Assembly: GCA_008973525.1 (NCBI GenBank)
Contig: WACJ01000289.1
Span: 248,001-312,000, forward strand
Origin: Stenopsyche tienmushanensis
Lineage: Eukaryota; Arthropoda; Insecta; Trichoptera; Stenopsychidae
DNA length: 64,000 bases
Reading direction: 5' to 3'
Translations under genes and position numbers: made by a program
The notes under the pieces: model-generated
Database searches by the model: none
What the model was told of the DNA's origin: nothing
What the model saw: only the letters and a program-made list of their open reading frames with translations
Part shown: positions 36,415 through 49,434 of the stretch, in pieces
Position numbering within the stretch: position 1 is the stretch's first letter
Layout of the letters: the number at the start of each line of letters is the position of its first letter

Positions 36415-37903
36415 AGATTTTATGTACATTAATACATTAAATTGTTTTTATTTAAAGATTAATTTATCGACGAAGAATTGATTCGTATCAATAAAACCAC
36501 AATAATAAATTATTTGCACCAAAGAAAAAGTCCATATTGAACCTGTTTTAAAAAATGGATATTTCATTAAAAGTCTGGAAATAGAGATATTTTTCCTTTA
36601 CTGCGAATTTGTATATATATAATACCGGCACAGAAATGCATATAGAAAATAAGTAATTATTGTTTATTTATAAAATTGAACTTCATTTAATGAATGTGGG
36701 CAGGTCATGTGGCAAGACGAATGGATGAAAGATAAGTAAAACATCATGTCGACGAATGCATATTATTTTCTAATATCTGACAATAAAAATATCTACAAAG
36801 GCTAGTTTAAATCAAAGGTAACAAATAAATAATGTATACAACAGCCTTAGGGCGTATATTCCTAATTCTATCAACAAGCCATAAATGAGCTACTTCTGTA
36901 TTATACGATACATAAAATACTGCTTAAAATGAATTAATACCATTTAGTGATTATACTAAGCTTATATCAGTTTCAAAATATGTTCAATGACTGTAATCTA
37001 TATATTGAATGCTCCAAATACGATTATTCGAGTATCAACGTGGAATTAAAGCAATTACTTGTAAATTACCACAATTAACCTGAATTGATTATGCAATGTA
37101 AACGACAATTTAATCTATTAATTTCATTTAGGTCAATGGGTCTTGATTAGAATCCATTAACCCGATATTTTTTGGCGCATTCATACAACATTATGCGAAA
37201 TTGATATCGAAGTATTCTATTTGGATCTCATACGACAGAACTTGTTGCCAATATGCGTTTTGAATGTTTGAACAGGTATCAAAGGGTCAAATGTGAGGTT
37301 TGTGCGAAATGCAGACTCGAATTTTGGAGTCCCGGTTATGAAATTAGATTGTGTTTGCAACCGACAGCTGGTTACATTATAATTCTTGCGGGACAATGCG
37401 GTCAATTGTTATGACAAACGAGGCCTCTTATTACGTATAAATTTGGTTTCGTAATGCTCCTGTGCAATTATCCTCAAGGACGATCTTAACGGGCCATCAT
37501 CTAGGCTCCATCATTATAACATTCCATCAATTGTCAAAAGGAATTGGATTAACAGTTTGATCCATGATTCACGTAAAATTTTATCAGTATGAAAAAAACA
37601 TAAAATCGATTGCATTACAAACGATTTCTTTTCCCAATGTAGGAGGCTTATACAGAACGTTATGCAAATGCATATCATATACTATAATTTTATTCGAAAA
37701 ATCAAGCAATAAAGACCAAGATGATATCTGATATTCGTTGCAAAAATTTATGATCTTTATGGGAATCATAAAAGGAGGTCTTTCACCATTAACTTGCACG
37801 ATTTCAACTGATTTGATGATAGACTCCGAACCGACGATAGTCAAATGAAATGTATTGCATCACTCCCGTACTATGCAATCTTAACAATCGAATATCAACT
37901 CAC
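36415..37903. other. Intron DNA, no gene recognised
   Basis: AT-rich up to the ADAMTS donor at 37903. An 86-codon minus-strand frame (37844-37584) has no recognisable content. Confidence 0.5.
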
Positions 37904-38002
37904 CACTAATAGTCCGGCTTCTGGATCTCTACGAATGACAAGAGCTGCTTGATTATCTTCATCTTGAAACGTTTCTCCGACGTGGTCAGCTTCATCTCCC
38001 AT
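37904..38002 (-). CDS. ADAMTS-like metalloprotease, second propeptide exon seen
   Basis: A small exon of exactly 33 codons, phase 0 at both borders, acceptor tgaatttcag and donor |gtgagttg. It reads MGDEADHVGETFQDED, then NQAALVIRRDPEAGLLV. With the next exon (EGSIGHDLVIKPLP) it forms the propeptide core, where a GLLxGTIgxdlvIrPLP-like pattern is usual for M12B enzymes. The preceding exon ends VEFIEAED at a codon boundary, so the join is clean. Introns on both sides are 16-19 kb. A 99-bp exon in this setting would be easy to miss without splice-phase evidence. High confidence because both neighbours fit in frame. Confidence 0.87.
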
Positions 38003-39418
38003 CTGAAATTCAAAAAATGAACATTGAGCAACTTCAGTCGTGTATTTCAGTCGTTTGAGCAAGATGAAAATTTGCCTTGGGCAACTCGTCAATGAATCGA
38101 AATTACATTACGAATCAATTTTAGCAATCGCACAGACAAATTGGCCGTTTGTTCTGGTGCAGGTACATCGATAGAGAAACTCTCGTTTCTTCCGCGGACA
38201 AAAGTTGTGCAAACAAATGTCAACTGAGTGCGAGAAAATCTGCAAAAACCGGTCTTTCAGTTCACCCGCGCAAATTTCAATAATTTACTCCGACTGTGGG
38301 GCAATTCGCTGCCGAATTCGGCATAATCTGCGATGTCGAATTCGCCACAATCGATTCGACATGAGAATTAATCGGCAAAATCACTGGATTACAATAGGAA
38401 AGCCAGTCTACCATAGTTTGAGCCGCGCTTTGTTTGCAAATTTTTTAAAGCGATTTAACCTCGAAGGATCTTGCTTCACCTCACATTAATATTTATAAAG
38501 GTACAGAATTACGCAACGATGGTCGTAAAAAAGGAACGTAATTACACTATCGGGTTACATCTCGGGATCATTCAACAAAATATCTGTTATGAGACTATCA
38601 AAAAATAAATATTTAGTCATATGCACGATGATGCAGGCGTGAAAGTAAAAGTTCGGTGTTATGGAAAGTGTCAATTGGATTGAATAATTTATGTGTTAAT
38701 GATTATGAACAATGGATACTTTCGCCGTTGGAGGCGTTTGAGATGAGCTAATCACAGAAGATCATTTAGACGGATCAATGTCTCTCCGAATAGAATCATG
38801 CACTATTTATAAATATACTATAATATCAAGATTTTATTAGAATCTTTAATAAGAGCAACTTTTTCATACTATAAATATTTCAATTTTATAAAATGTTTGA
38901 TGTGGGAAATAAATTCAAAATTAAGGACGCCAATTTGGTGCTCATGGACGGTAAAGTGTTAATATTTCAGATACAAATTTAATGGCTTTCCCATACAATC
39001 ATGTATAATAGTTGTCTTATTTGCTGGAATCGATAATGACATATTAGATTTAGACTGGATTTAATGGAGGGTTGATTTGTTGGACATAACAATCACAGAG
39101 ATGTTACAGTGCAAAAGGATTCATGGACAAAAGTCCATTAGATATTTGACCCTTTTTATCTCAATGGTCCCAAAACAGGATAAAGATATTTTTAACCACA
39201 ACAACATGGGGATCCTCCTCTGACCCGAGCTGTGTATAGATCCCGCTATTCGAAAAGCCCACTCATAAAGTGCACAGCATGGTGCAAAAACCGTGAATTT
39301 AAAATTCCGTGTCCGCAAGAACACGCTTTAGGTCATATAAAATACGGTGGAGGTCATAAAAAACCATGGGGATGCATTTTTCTTCAAAACTTTTATTAAA
39401 GTGCTAAATGTCTTAATA
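38003..39418. other. Intron DNA, no gene recognised
   Basis: Start of a 15.9-kb intron. A moderately GC-rich stretch at 38140-38480 has an unrecognised 94-codon frame (38205-38489). It contains a tandem CGCTGCCGAATTCGGCATAA / CTGCGATGTCGAATTCGCCA imperfect repeat, so that frame is probably not coding. Confidence 0.4.
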
Positions 39419-39520
39419 TTAGAGGGGCCACAAGGTTTCCGTGTCCAACCGGTCTAAATTTCGGACCACTGACCCATCAAGGGAGCGCCTCGCGATCGAA
39501 CGCCATGTCCAAACATATCC
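39419..39520 (+). mobile_element. 'CCGTAACAAGGG' family fragment, copy 4
   Basis: GAGGGGCCACAAGGTTTCCG, then GTCCAACCGGTC, TTTCGGACCACTGACC and GAGCGCCTCGCGATCGAACG, match the right-hand block of copies 1 and 3. The hairpin is degenerate here (GGTCTAAATTTCGGACC). The element ends are not present. Confidence 0.6.
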
Positions 39521-39639
39521 ACAGAACATGATCTGCGTCCATGAACGGATCTCCGCATGTACGCTCCGAAGTTGCTTGAGGCTAAAGATATGTAAAATAC
39601 TGGAATTCTTCTCAGAGAGCTTTGAATTAAAATTCATAC

Positions 39640-41972
39640 CTATCAGAGTGTTGAATTGTTTTTATATGATCGATTGCCTTTGTAGATATTTATCTTTTGG
39701 TGGCTTTAAACGTGAAACGAAATCCGAATCAAATCATATTTGATTTGAGTCTTTGACACAATTACTTAAACTAACAACAATCGGTTATGCACGACTTGAT
39801 GATATTATTACGATTCGGAAATAATTAGCACTAATTACCGTATAAAATTTTAAAGACTAAATCCCAAAATGATGGTAATGAGTTGCGCAATGGCTTGAAA
39901 AATGTCCACCGGATCCTTCATTTTCAATGGTATACTTTAATAAAAAGCTATAATATCAACTAAAAAAAGTTATTCGCAATAATTTCCCGTCGAAAATTCG
40001 ATTAGCCCATAAAATAATAATGAACAGAAGCTTCGTTCTTTCGGTCCGGATCAAAAATCCATTTATATATAGAAGCAAAATGCAAAACATCCGAGACGAG
40101 TTTTAAAGACGTCTTTGGGTATACCGTTCAGAGTATAGATTCTAAAAATAGCGCCTTATTATCAAAACTCTTTTTCCATTTCGTCTCGGAAAATATGGAG
40201 TAGTGATTATTGCGTCATGCCGACAAGAGTGTGGCATAAAACACGTTTGTTTGTTGTATCCATAAAACACGTTGTTTAATGGTGGTGGTCATTGTATATT
40301 TTGCAGAGGATCCGGTTCAACAGTCAGCTGATCGTCAACTTTACTAAAGATATCACCACGTGTGAATGTCCACTTGCACTAGAGCCTTATAGATAGTGAA
40401 TCGATTATCCTTATCGACAATAACAATCAACATGTAATGATGATGCTGTGAATATGTAAGCATTATGACTGTGAATAGTCGCCTGAATAAACCTGTTAGA
40501 TTAATGCCAATAAATAAGAGGAAGGGATGCAATCAATAACGCCTTCTTCAAATCACTGTTCATAATTGATCGCTTGGATATTTTTTAGCGAATCAAATTG
40601 ATTGACCAGGGAAATACCAAATAGTGTTTACGCACGAGAAGTAATACAATATGTTTATTTATTCTAAACATTTTTTATACCACGACGATTGCATAATTAA
40701 CAGTTAAATCCTTGGGTTTAACCCAATATGCTTGTATGGACAACTTCTTCAAATCATAGATCAAAGTTCATAATGACAAGAAACTTTTATCGAAAAAATT
40801 CAATGCATTCAAGGTTTAATAAACTATTTTTTTACTAACGTATAATTGCCAATTTTAAATTAGTTTTATCTGACTTTATTGATCATCTTTACATTTATCC
40901 ATTCAAAATTTATTACTAGTAATATTCGCTTTGTCGGGAAATCAGGGTAAATCAATCTAAATTTGGGCTTGAATCTTTATAATAAAGGTACAAAAACTGT
41001 CCCATTATGACTTTTAAACATCAATGATGAAATATACAGGAACTGGAATTATTTCAGTAACCTTAGATCACAAGGATATAATTTTTTATATTTTTTTGTA
41101 AAATTAAGACTTTCATTTCCTTTAAATTTTCATTCGTTTCGATCCGAATTAAGATACTTATCTATGGCTTATAAATGTCAACATCAAGGTTTGTACTCAA
41201 AGCAATGAGCATAATTATTAACTATTTAATATGCGGTATAAATTGAATATGGCAATAACAATTTAAAGCAATATTTATTGACAATCTATAAAATATAGCA
41301 AACTGGTTTATCCCTTGACGAATTTATGTCTTCTTATCTATAGTCCGCAAAACAATCACAAGTCTTGAATCTCAGACTGAATTCATAATGCATAAAAATC
41401 GTTTTTTTTTTCAAAGATCAATCAGTCGTTCAAACAAGGATTAAATATGTTATCATATTTAGCAGAATATCGATGATATATAGGCACATCAAGATTTCAT
41501 TACCAATGTATATTTGCATACTAATCAAATGTCAATGTTATTGAATAGTAAATAAGAGTTTTGTGAAATCCTTGATATGAGTTATTGAAAATTGATTTTT
41601 TTTAAACATTATCTTGTGAATTAAAAAAAAATGTTTTACAAATCTGTCAATATTGCCTAATCTGACAAAAATGGATTTAATGTTTGTCTTAAATTAAGTA
41701 AATAGCATCTAATTGAATGAATTTATTTTTAAAATCTCTGAAATATAATTTTTTTCTTCCGAATACTTGGGAAAAACATCTATTAAAAATAACAGGATCT
41801 GACTTTTTTTAAACGTCAAATTTGTTATTATTAATATTCAAAGATAATAAAAATTTTAGTCAGGATCTATAATATTTTTTTATAAATTGTTGCAAATCAA
41901 TCACTCACAGAGAGCCTTAATGTTAATCCTAAACCATTATAATAATATTCCAAGGACTTATATAATATATAT
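39640..41972. other. Intron DNA, no gene recognised
   Basis: AT-rich; nothing supported. Confidence 0.5.
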
Positions 41973-41975
41973 TAG

Positions 41976-42065
41976 TACACCGCTCAATAAGTTCATAGGA
42001 TTTTTTTGAGATATTGCGAAAAAAATTACTCCAAATGACGAAGAATGTTTTAAAGTAAAAAATTA
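41976..42065 (+). mobile_element. Short Tc1/mariner-type MITE fragment, copy 1
   Basis: TACACCGCTCAATAAGTTCA, then TAGGATTTTTTTGAG and CCAAATGACGAAG. The terminal motif recurs, inverted, at 57439-57464 (TCCTACGAACTTATTGAGTG), and CCAAATGACGAA recurs in the same orientation in that copy. The motif resembles Tc1/mariner ends (CACTGCTCAAAAAGTTC). Confidence 0.45.
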
Positions 42066-45000
42066 AATATTATGACTCCAATTATCATAATGTCTTCTTG
42101 AAATGAGAAATATAAGATTTGGCTGTTGATGAGAAACATTTTAAAATGTCACATCAATTTTTCGAATTGATTCTTATTGTTTAAACGTTTCTTGCCTGAA
42201 AACGTATGAGAACAACTCGCATGCATAATACAAATACGAAAAAACATATTTGCATTCGTTTCAATAGCAATCCGTGTAATCACGGCATTATATAATGTCG
42301 AACGAACAAATTCTAATAATGGCTATTTTTATGTGTACTTTTGCTTAACGACATCGCTCGGATAAAAGCCCAATGAAAAAAGCAAGAAAGCGAAAGTTGC
42401 ATTTCTCCGGCGCTCAATGCAACAATATAAACAGTATCGATGTATCGATCTCAATGAGCGAACAATAAGAATGTCCATTGGGAAATGCACGAAAAACGTG
42501 ATTATAGACCGTTGTACAATATGCTAGCAATGAAAAATGTTAGCGTTAATTGAGCAAAACTTTCTATTTAAATCAAATTCACAAATAATTGCTGGGAACT
42601 ATTGACATTTGTCGATTTTCACGGAACGACGCTCACTGGTTAATATAACATGCTTAACGACTGGAAATTAGATCCATTGTTGTGCTGATTTGTATTTTTT
42701 TAAAATTCAGATGCAAAAAAGTCCAGGGCGAAAATGTTGCAAGCACCCTAATTTTGTATGGATGGATTTCTTTTTATTGGCGTAATAAACCTTGCATTAA
42801 GTGACCGACCTAGATTTATACATTGTCAAAGCGGTTTCGGAATGACCGTCATCATCATCGTTATTTTTATGTACGAAAACTGGTTTTAATCGGTGTTTTT
42901 TTTAATAAATTCGCCTTTGGTTTGCATGAAATAAATCCAAAATTCTATTATAATACGATATTTATTATGCTGTGCTAAAGGCTCTGGAGATTCTCAGAAA
43001 TCTCAGCATTCAATTAATGAATCAAACAAAGCAGCACACTTTATAATTCAATAATATATCGTATTATTCTAATAAGAATAAAATCATCATTGTGCTTCAT
43101 TCAAATTTAAGACTTAAATTGAAAAAAAAAATCGCATAATAAATTATGTTATTCCGTGATTTAGCGATCGAATTATTAATTCGATTGGGTTCAAATCTAC
43201 AATGAGATGTAGTTAGCAATCAGTAATAGTTCCATAAAAGGGATCGGTTATTATACTTATATATATATATATTTAATTTTCTTTAGAATTCCACCGTGTA
43301 AAAGCTGATAATTTATTATCGTAGCAAAAAGTGGATATTGTTCGAAGCATTTTAGTCATAAATTAATATGATAATAATTATAAACACCAGCAAATTTATG
43401 CCACTGACCTCAATGTATATACTCTCCCATTCTCCAAGCGTCTTTCTCATTAATTTGAACCCAAGCCGCCTATTAAGGATAACGAGAATAGACCGTCTGA
43501 TCTGTAAGGTCTTTCTTAACATCTTGACATTTGTTCTTTCGCTCACTTTCATGCGAGCGATGCATTTTTTTATTGCGAATCTCTTAATGTTGCAAATTTG
43601 CAACCTATGCATGAAATAATATCTGTCTTCGTCTTCGTATTTGCATATTGAAAAAAGCACAAATCAATCGGGCAGCCGACATATTATGCAAATGGCTGAA
43701 ATGCGCCATAACGGGTCGAAAATTTATTAAAGAATTATTACATAAGAGATTCGTTGCATGAAATTGGCGTTATTAACTAGAAAATTGCGGTTGAACCTTC
43801 AACGGCCGCGCTTAACACTGCAAATTGACACGGTTTGGCGATAATTATACGAATTGCTGCTGTGTTTTGTATGGGGCGCTTGGCGAGACAAACGCGCGGG
43901 GTGCAACGAAACTTTTATTTGAACTAAACTAAATTAAAATACAACTTACTAATTTGTTTGGGACATGTAAAAGGTTTGTTTATTTAATATATGTCAATAA
44001 CGGATACATTTTCACAGTTTTTTAACAAAGAAACCTTTTTTTTTGTAGAAACATTAATCTTAGTTTCTGGCGATCCTTTGTTCAATGTGTTTGGGTTTTA
44101 AGACTATTTTCGTAATATTGTGAATACAATAAACAGTTCGTGGACTAAATTAGTAATTTATCTATTATAAATCAGCATCAAAATATATTATAAAAAACCT
44201 ATTCTTATTAATACTTAAATACTAAAAGTTAAATAACTTCACTGGCATGTAATCCACAGATGCACAATCGCTAAATAATCGACTTGATTTTTTATTTTAT
44301 TTATTATCTGTTAACGGACATAAACTATCTCCATAGAAGATTTTTTTAATGATATAAGATTATTTTGTGATTAGTTGGGCTAATTTTTGGTCTCGTATTA
44401 TGAAGATTCGGATTCTAAACCTAAATCTGGAAATTATTTTTAGCACAATAACAAATTTAGGAGAAAGAAAGTATTACTATTTCAAATCAATTGCTTCGAT
44501 TCAGATTTAAATTGATTTTCTAGTAAAAAAGTAAATACTGAGACGAAAAAATATTCAAACAATTCATTCATATGTGGAGAGCAATCCACATATAATTGGA
44601 TCTAAAAGAGACGATCTTTAACAGAAGAAGACCTACCCAAATTCAAATAAGCAGCGTAAATACAAGTCGGCGATACGCTATTGGATATATATTCTTCTTA
44701 ATGTGCCATATCTGTTATCGAACGGAGATGATCTCCATATTAGACCTAGAACTTTTCATGTGGTGGTTTTCGATTTGCCTTCACTTTGTCATACATAGTA
44801 AAGCAAGATAAAGATCAATGATGGATTTAACATTTAAAAAGCTCTCTTGACTTATTTCTGACAATTAAAATTTTAACATTTGGTCCTTTATATGCGCGAT
44901 TTCTTTTTAAGATTTCCCTATTATACGGTATCAGAGCAGATAACGGTCTAGTTTTTCAATGCAAAATTAGTGTTTCAATTACGATGCTTGCATTTCAAAG

Positions 45001-45170
45001 GTTTGGATAGGAATTATAATTTAAGTATGAGAGGAGAGAATCTATGAGTGAGTAGCGAAATTTTCATTATATTCAAATGATAATAATTATTGCACGACTA
45101 TTGGATCGAGATAATCAATCAGAAATATTAATATTTTTGGTCTTCCACGTTTGCTGATTCGGTGTTTTTT
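42066..45170. other. Intron DNA, no gene recognised
   Basis: AT-rich, with a (TA)n run at about 43255-43273. Frames open on both strands at 43352-43660 (102 codons minus, 83 plus) are not recognisable. Confidence 0.5.
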
Positions 45171-45172
45171 TT

Positions 45173-45246
45173 TGTATAATCTGAATTTGAACCAAAATCT
45201 TCAAGCCTTAGAGACCAGGATCTAAACCACTATACTAACATGGGTT
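45173..45246 (-). repeat. tRNA-derived SINE head or tRNA pseudogene, copy 2
   Basis: On the minus strand TAGTATAGTGG (box A) starts at 45238 and GGTTCAAATTC (box B) at 45193, 45 nt apart, which is the spacing of a tRNA gene. The text GTTAGTATAGTGGTTTAGATCC resembles tRNA-Asp/Glu 5' halves. The acceptor and anticodon stems do not pair properly, so it is a decayed tRNA-like sequence, not a working tRNA. Confidence 0.55.
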
Positions 45247-45259
45247 GTATAAAAGATGA

Positions 45260-47560
45260 ACTTGAGTGATTGATTCGCAACAGCAATTAACTTTGATTGT
45301 TTGTCAACCCTTATAAACCAATTTGAATGCTAAGATATTATTCAAGCAAATTACAAAATTAATATCGAGTCCTTCACATGTTTTGAATCTTCTTTGTGAT
45401 ATTTCATTCCTTATTCATTTGATGCTTCGATGTTACAGTACATTTTTCTTCACGATCTCTCTGAGAACTCACATTTAGACTTTGAATAATTTTTCCAATT
45501 GTTCCAATGATGTACAGTTATTTGGAGAATTCTGAGGTCGCCAATTATAATGCGAGATTTTCTATATCAAATAACGGATATGCCACATTAAAAATAAGGT
45601 TTCTCGTCGTCATTAAAAAAAACGAATCAAACAATGAATTCAGTCAGAATTCAAAACAAGCTTTTTGACATTCTAAATATTACGTATCAATAATGGATCT
45701 GAATCTCAAAATATCAAACGAAATAATTCTCTTCCGGTCAAATAAATTTCTTTCACTCCATAGATACAGTAACAGATAATTCGATCCAATTTATATTTGC
45801 GGCGCTAATAAGATAATGGACAAGCATCCCAGCAAACGGCTATTATATGATACAGCGGTAACCGGATGAAGTTTCATCAAATCGGATGAAGTGTTTGAAA
45901 AGTTCCATACCGGAAGTGGAAGATCAGCGAGCGTGCTTTTCTGGAAGGAAGTGCTGCGGCTGCACATTCACTTTTGTTCGAAGCCTTTATTTGTTACGCC
46001 CGCCTACCGTTTGCTTAACTAACTACCTTCCTACTTCCTCGTTATTGCAAACCGATCTCAAATGCAAGAACTTTCGAAACATATCAGCTTCCATCCAGCA
46101 CTCGGATCCAACAATCGGATTTAATATCGCAATCGGCTTAATCATACATGAACGATCATGAACTTTAATCGTCTGCAAATTGCATAACCAATAAATCAGC
46201 CATAAACATCCAAAGCGGTTCAATCGATTATCCAATATTATACAACATTTCTTGAAAATGACATGAGAGTTATTGAAATTATGATCTTACATATTTAATG
46301 TAATGGGAAAACATCTGTTCAAAAATCATTTACTGTTAAATCGAATATGTTTTATTTGAATATCGTTATTATAGTAATGTATTGATCGATTTTTTTACTG
46401 TTATTATTCAAGCATTGTCGATTATTAGCGAATAGTCTAAAGTCAAATTGGTGGTTGTTTTTTTGATTTAAATTTTTGATCATAAATATAATAAACTTCG
46501 GAGTGATTTTATAGAGGTGTGAAGAATGGGGAATTTTTCGGTGAAACTTGAAAGAATACATATTTCGGGTCTCATTTCAATAAATAAACCATTCGGTACA
46601 GTAAATTATTTTTCATAAAAAAAGATCACTCATGACTTAAAATAATTATTCAAGGATCTGAATGAAAATAAACGGATTCGTAAAAAAAATGGTCGTTATT
46701 TTATATGGAACTTTATGCTGCTACCATTTGATTTTATCTTGAATCCTTAAAATCATCAATTTTGAGACCTTAATTTAAAAGATGTTATCAAATTTATTTT
46801 AGCGTTTTTGTATTATTTTTGCGACTTTTATGGAGGTTCAAAGCCTCTGTTATCTTAAATATGATTTTCATAGCAATTAAGAAGTTTTTATATGCGATCA
46901 CCGAAATCTATTACCAATAATAGGTTTCATATCAAAGCATTAAATGTGTGCTAATACAGTTTATCCTAGATTAAAGTAAACATTAGACAGATAATTTTAA
47001 CTGTGTTTTCCTTGTTTTAATGATGCAAATACAAATTATGATGCATAAATCTTCTTCTATTTTAATCCTAATCTCCATTAATATTATCATATCTTAATAT
47101 AACCACGTATGAATGATAATACTTTATTTCTTTGTAAATTTCTACGTTTTAATATATCGTTAGGATAAACTCTAATATATGAATGCTCTGCTCTTAGTTT
47201 TATTTTATCAGTTTGATGTCAACTAAAATGTTCTTACCTTACCAAGTAAGACTTTATATTATCATAATCATATCTAAAGTCCAAGCAATGGTTCCTATAT
47301 GATGTTGAACTATGAAACAAGTCAAAAATTAATCTACTACAGAGATGATAAATACTCAATATAGTATTTTTATTTCATTTAAGTGGTTTTTTATAACCTT
47401 TAACGCATCAGACATCCATCATTATCATCTATAAAAAATAGTTGCAGTTTATATTAAAATCATCATAGTCATTCACGAAAGACTACTTATTTTTTTAAAG
47501 TTTCCACCCCTTCCTGGCATTTGCATTATCTAACACCTTTTATTCTACACTACTATCCCA
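45260..47560. other. Intron DNA, no gene recognised
   Basis: AT-rich. A GC-richer patch at 45830-46240 has a 91-codon plus and a 70-codon minus open frame, neither recognisable. Confidence 0.45.
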
Positions 47561-47872
47561 TTCGTCAAACTGGGAGGGTCAACCTGAAATGTGAAACCAC
47601 CCAGTGTCGAATTCGCGAAGGTAAGTTGCTCATAGACGGGGATATGCCTTATTTGTTGTAGAAGCCAATCCGAGATGCATTTTTGAAATTCGGAGGTTAT
47701 GCTACCTTCAATATCAAGTAAATGAGGAGGTGATTGTGTGATAAAGACTGAATGGATGTAACCCCCTCCTGTGAATAGATATTAAAGAAGCCCATAGTTC
47801 TGCAGTGGACTGCAGAACTATGGGCTGTGGGCTTGTGGCTGCACTATGATGATGATGACGATGATGACATTA
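47561..47872 (+). mobile_element. Non-LTR retrotransposon 3' end, copy 1
   Basis: It shares with 50263-50700 (reverse orientation) the segments CTTCAATATCnAG, AATGGATGTAACCCCnTCCT, GTGAATnGATATT and CCCAnAGTTCTGCAGnGGACTG, then TGTGGCTGCACTATGATGAT. It ends in a (GATGAT)n-type tail at 47846-47868. A fixed 3' end followed by a short microsatellite, with 5' truncation, is typical of RTE-like LINEs. No reverse transcriptase domain is left. The start is approximate. Confidence 0.65.
47789..47826. repeat. Perfect 38-nt palindrome
   Basis: AGCCCATAGTTCTGCAGT (47789-47806), GG, then its exact reverse complement ACTGCAGAACTATGGGCT (47809-47826). It lies in the LINE 3' end. The other LINE copy has only the first arm, so the second arm was added as an inverted duplication. 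Confidence 0.9.
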
Positions 47873-49190
47873 AAATCAATAGACTCCTTGAGTATCTAAA
47901 TGATCATTATATTTATGCTATTGTTCGATTTCGTTGTTGATTTTTTGTGTTTTCATAATCAACAGCGTTATTTATGGATACGAATGTTTATGATCAGATG
48001 GAGGTAAAACAAATAACTCAATGTGGAAGTTGATCTATTATCTAGGAACAAATTTATTTTGATGCGCGCAATAAAACTCCAATAAAAAATCAATATGGTG
48101 AATACATAGAAAACATTCGTTATAATTGCGATTTGATAATCCTGCCATAAAGCAATAAATTTCATTTTCAAAAGTCAACTCAGAGTCTTGAAGATAAATA
48201 AACGATTTCGTCACAACGCCGATGATTTATGAATGCCAAAGTCTTCGGCGTGGAGACGTTCGCGTCTCCGACCGCAAAGGCAAATGTCAAAATATTTAAC
48301 AATGGCGTTTTTGTGTAGGCATGGTGACTTCGGCGATAGAGATCATGTCTTAATGGTTGAGATCCATTTCATTAGATCGGCATTACGGTATTACATGTTA
48401 TTTCATCCGTGGCTGAGTTTCGTTTCCTGACCTAGTCTCGTGCAGAAGTGGTCACGACCTGGTCACGCTGGATACTACCGACATAGTGTGCCCGTAAACA
48501 ATAACTTATTGCGATACTGTTTTTTTTAATAATATTATGCGGTGCTTTTTTGCGATGGACATCATGGAGCTTTTTTATTTTGCCATGCACGAGCAAAACA
48601 ATGAGTGCGTTGACTCCGGCCATCATAAAAAGCACACACTTTGCTTTAATAAACCATTTACATAAACGTTATGTTAATAGTTTTTTTTAGTTTGGGTTAT
48701 AAAGATATTTTATGATCCCATAGATTCAATGCTGAAAATCAAGTATGTCTCAATTTCATGATAGCGGGAGTTAAAAATCCCCATAACAAACTTATCGATC
48801 GGCGACATTAATTTCATCATGGGGCAAAATTGTCATGATTAAACAATTCCATTGCAATGATTGCAGCAATTATTTTTATTTTTTTATTAATAAATTAGAT
48901 ACTGATAATCCTGTACAATTTTATGCGTCTCGGGTTGGTGAGTGAAAGTAAATACACGTTTTTTAGATTTAACGACGAAGCCATTTGGCTTAATCCACAT
49001 ACACTGGTTAGTATGATGTTATATAAGGATTCATTAATTTATTGAAATCTGTAGATGTTACTCTGGTACATATGCAATAAATCCAATTAGCTTCTTCGTT
49101 CAAATTATATCCACGATTACATTTGCTTTCATTGAATCAATAAAATTGATATCATTTTCTTTGTATTGCTAATAGACACCTGGGTATCGT
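47873..49190. other. Intron DNA, no gene recognised
   Basis: AT-rich with a small GC-richer patch at 48220-48480; nothing recognisable. Confidence 0.5.
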
Positions 49191-49224
49191 ATAACAACTA
49201 TTACAAAAAAAACTCTTCGAAATT

Positions 49225-49434
49225 ATGCCGATATGGTTTTTACATCCGTTAAATCCGTGCTGGGCTAGAAGTAATCCCTGGAGATCTCAAATGTTATATG
49301 TACCACCAATAGAAAATGAATACCAAAAGACAATTCACGTTTATCATGGTATTAATGGAGAAAAATTTGTTGATTTTGATATTCAAGATATCGACGAAAT
49401 ATTGGAGGATTGTACATTAAACGAAAAACCATAA
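49225..49434 (+). CDS. Unrecognised open frame, possible retrocopy or gene fragment
   Basis: The 69-codon frame starts MPIWFLHPLNPCWARSNPW and ends with a smooth, protein-like acidic tail (GEKFVDFDIQDIDEILEDCT then LNEKP) before TAA. Codon and residue use are more protein-like than in nearby chance frames: Trp, Pro and Cys at the start, balanced acidic residues at the end, and no long low-complexity run. The frame is open for ten further codons upstream of the Met, to TAA at 49191-49193. No convincing acceptor site precedes it, and no poly(A) tail or repeat flanks it. I do not recognise the protein. It could be the terminal exon of an unseen nested gene, a processed-gene remnant, or chance. 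Confidence 0.25.
   Translation: MPIWFLHPLNPCWARSNPWRSQMLYVPPIENEYQKTIHVYHGINGEKFVDFDIQDIDEILEDCTLNEKP

Noticed and set aside
38290..38360. Clustered near-repeats CGCTGCCGAATTCGGCATAA/CGATGTCGAATTCGCC suggesting an array
   Set aside because: Only two to three irregular units without constant spacing; not a CRISPR or satellite.
43352..43660. 102-codon minus-strand frame rich in Arg, Lys and Ile
   Set aside because: Low-complexity ends, an overlapping plus-strand frame and no recognisable motif.
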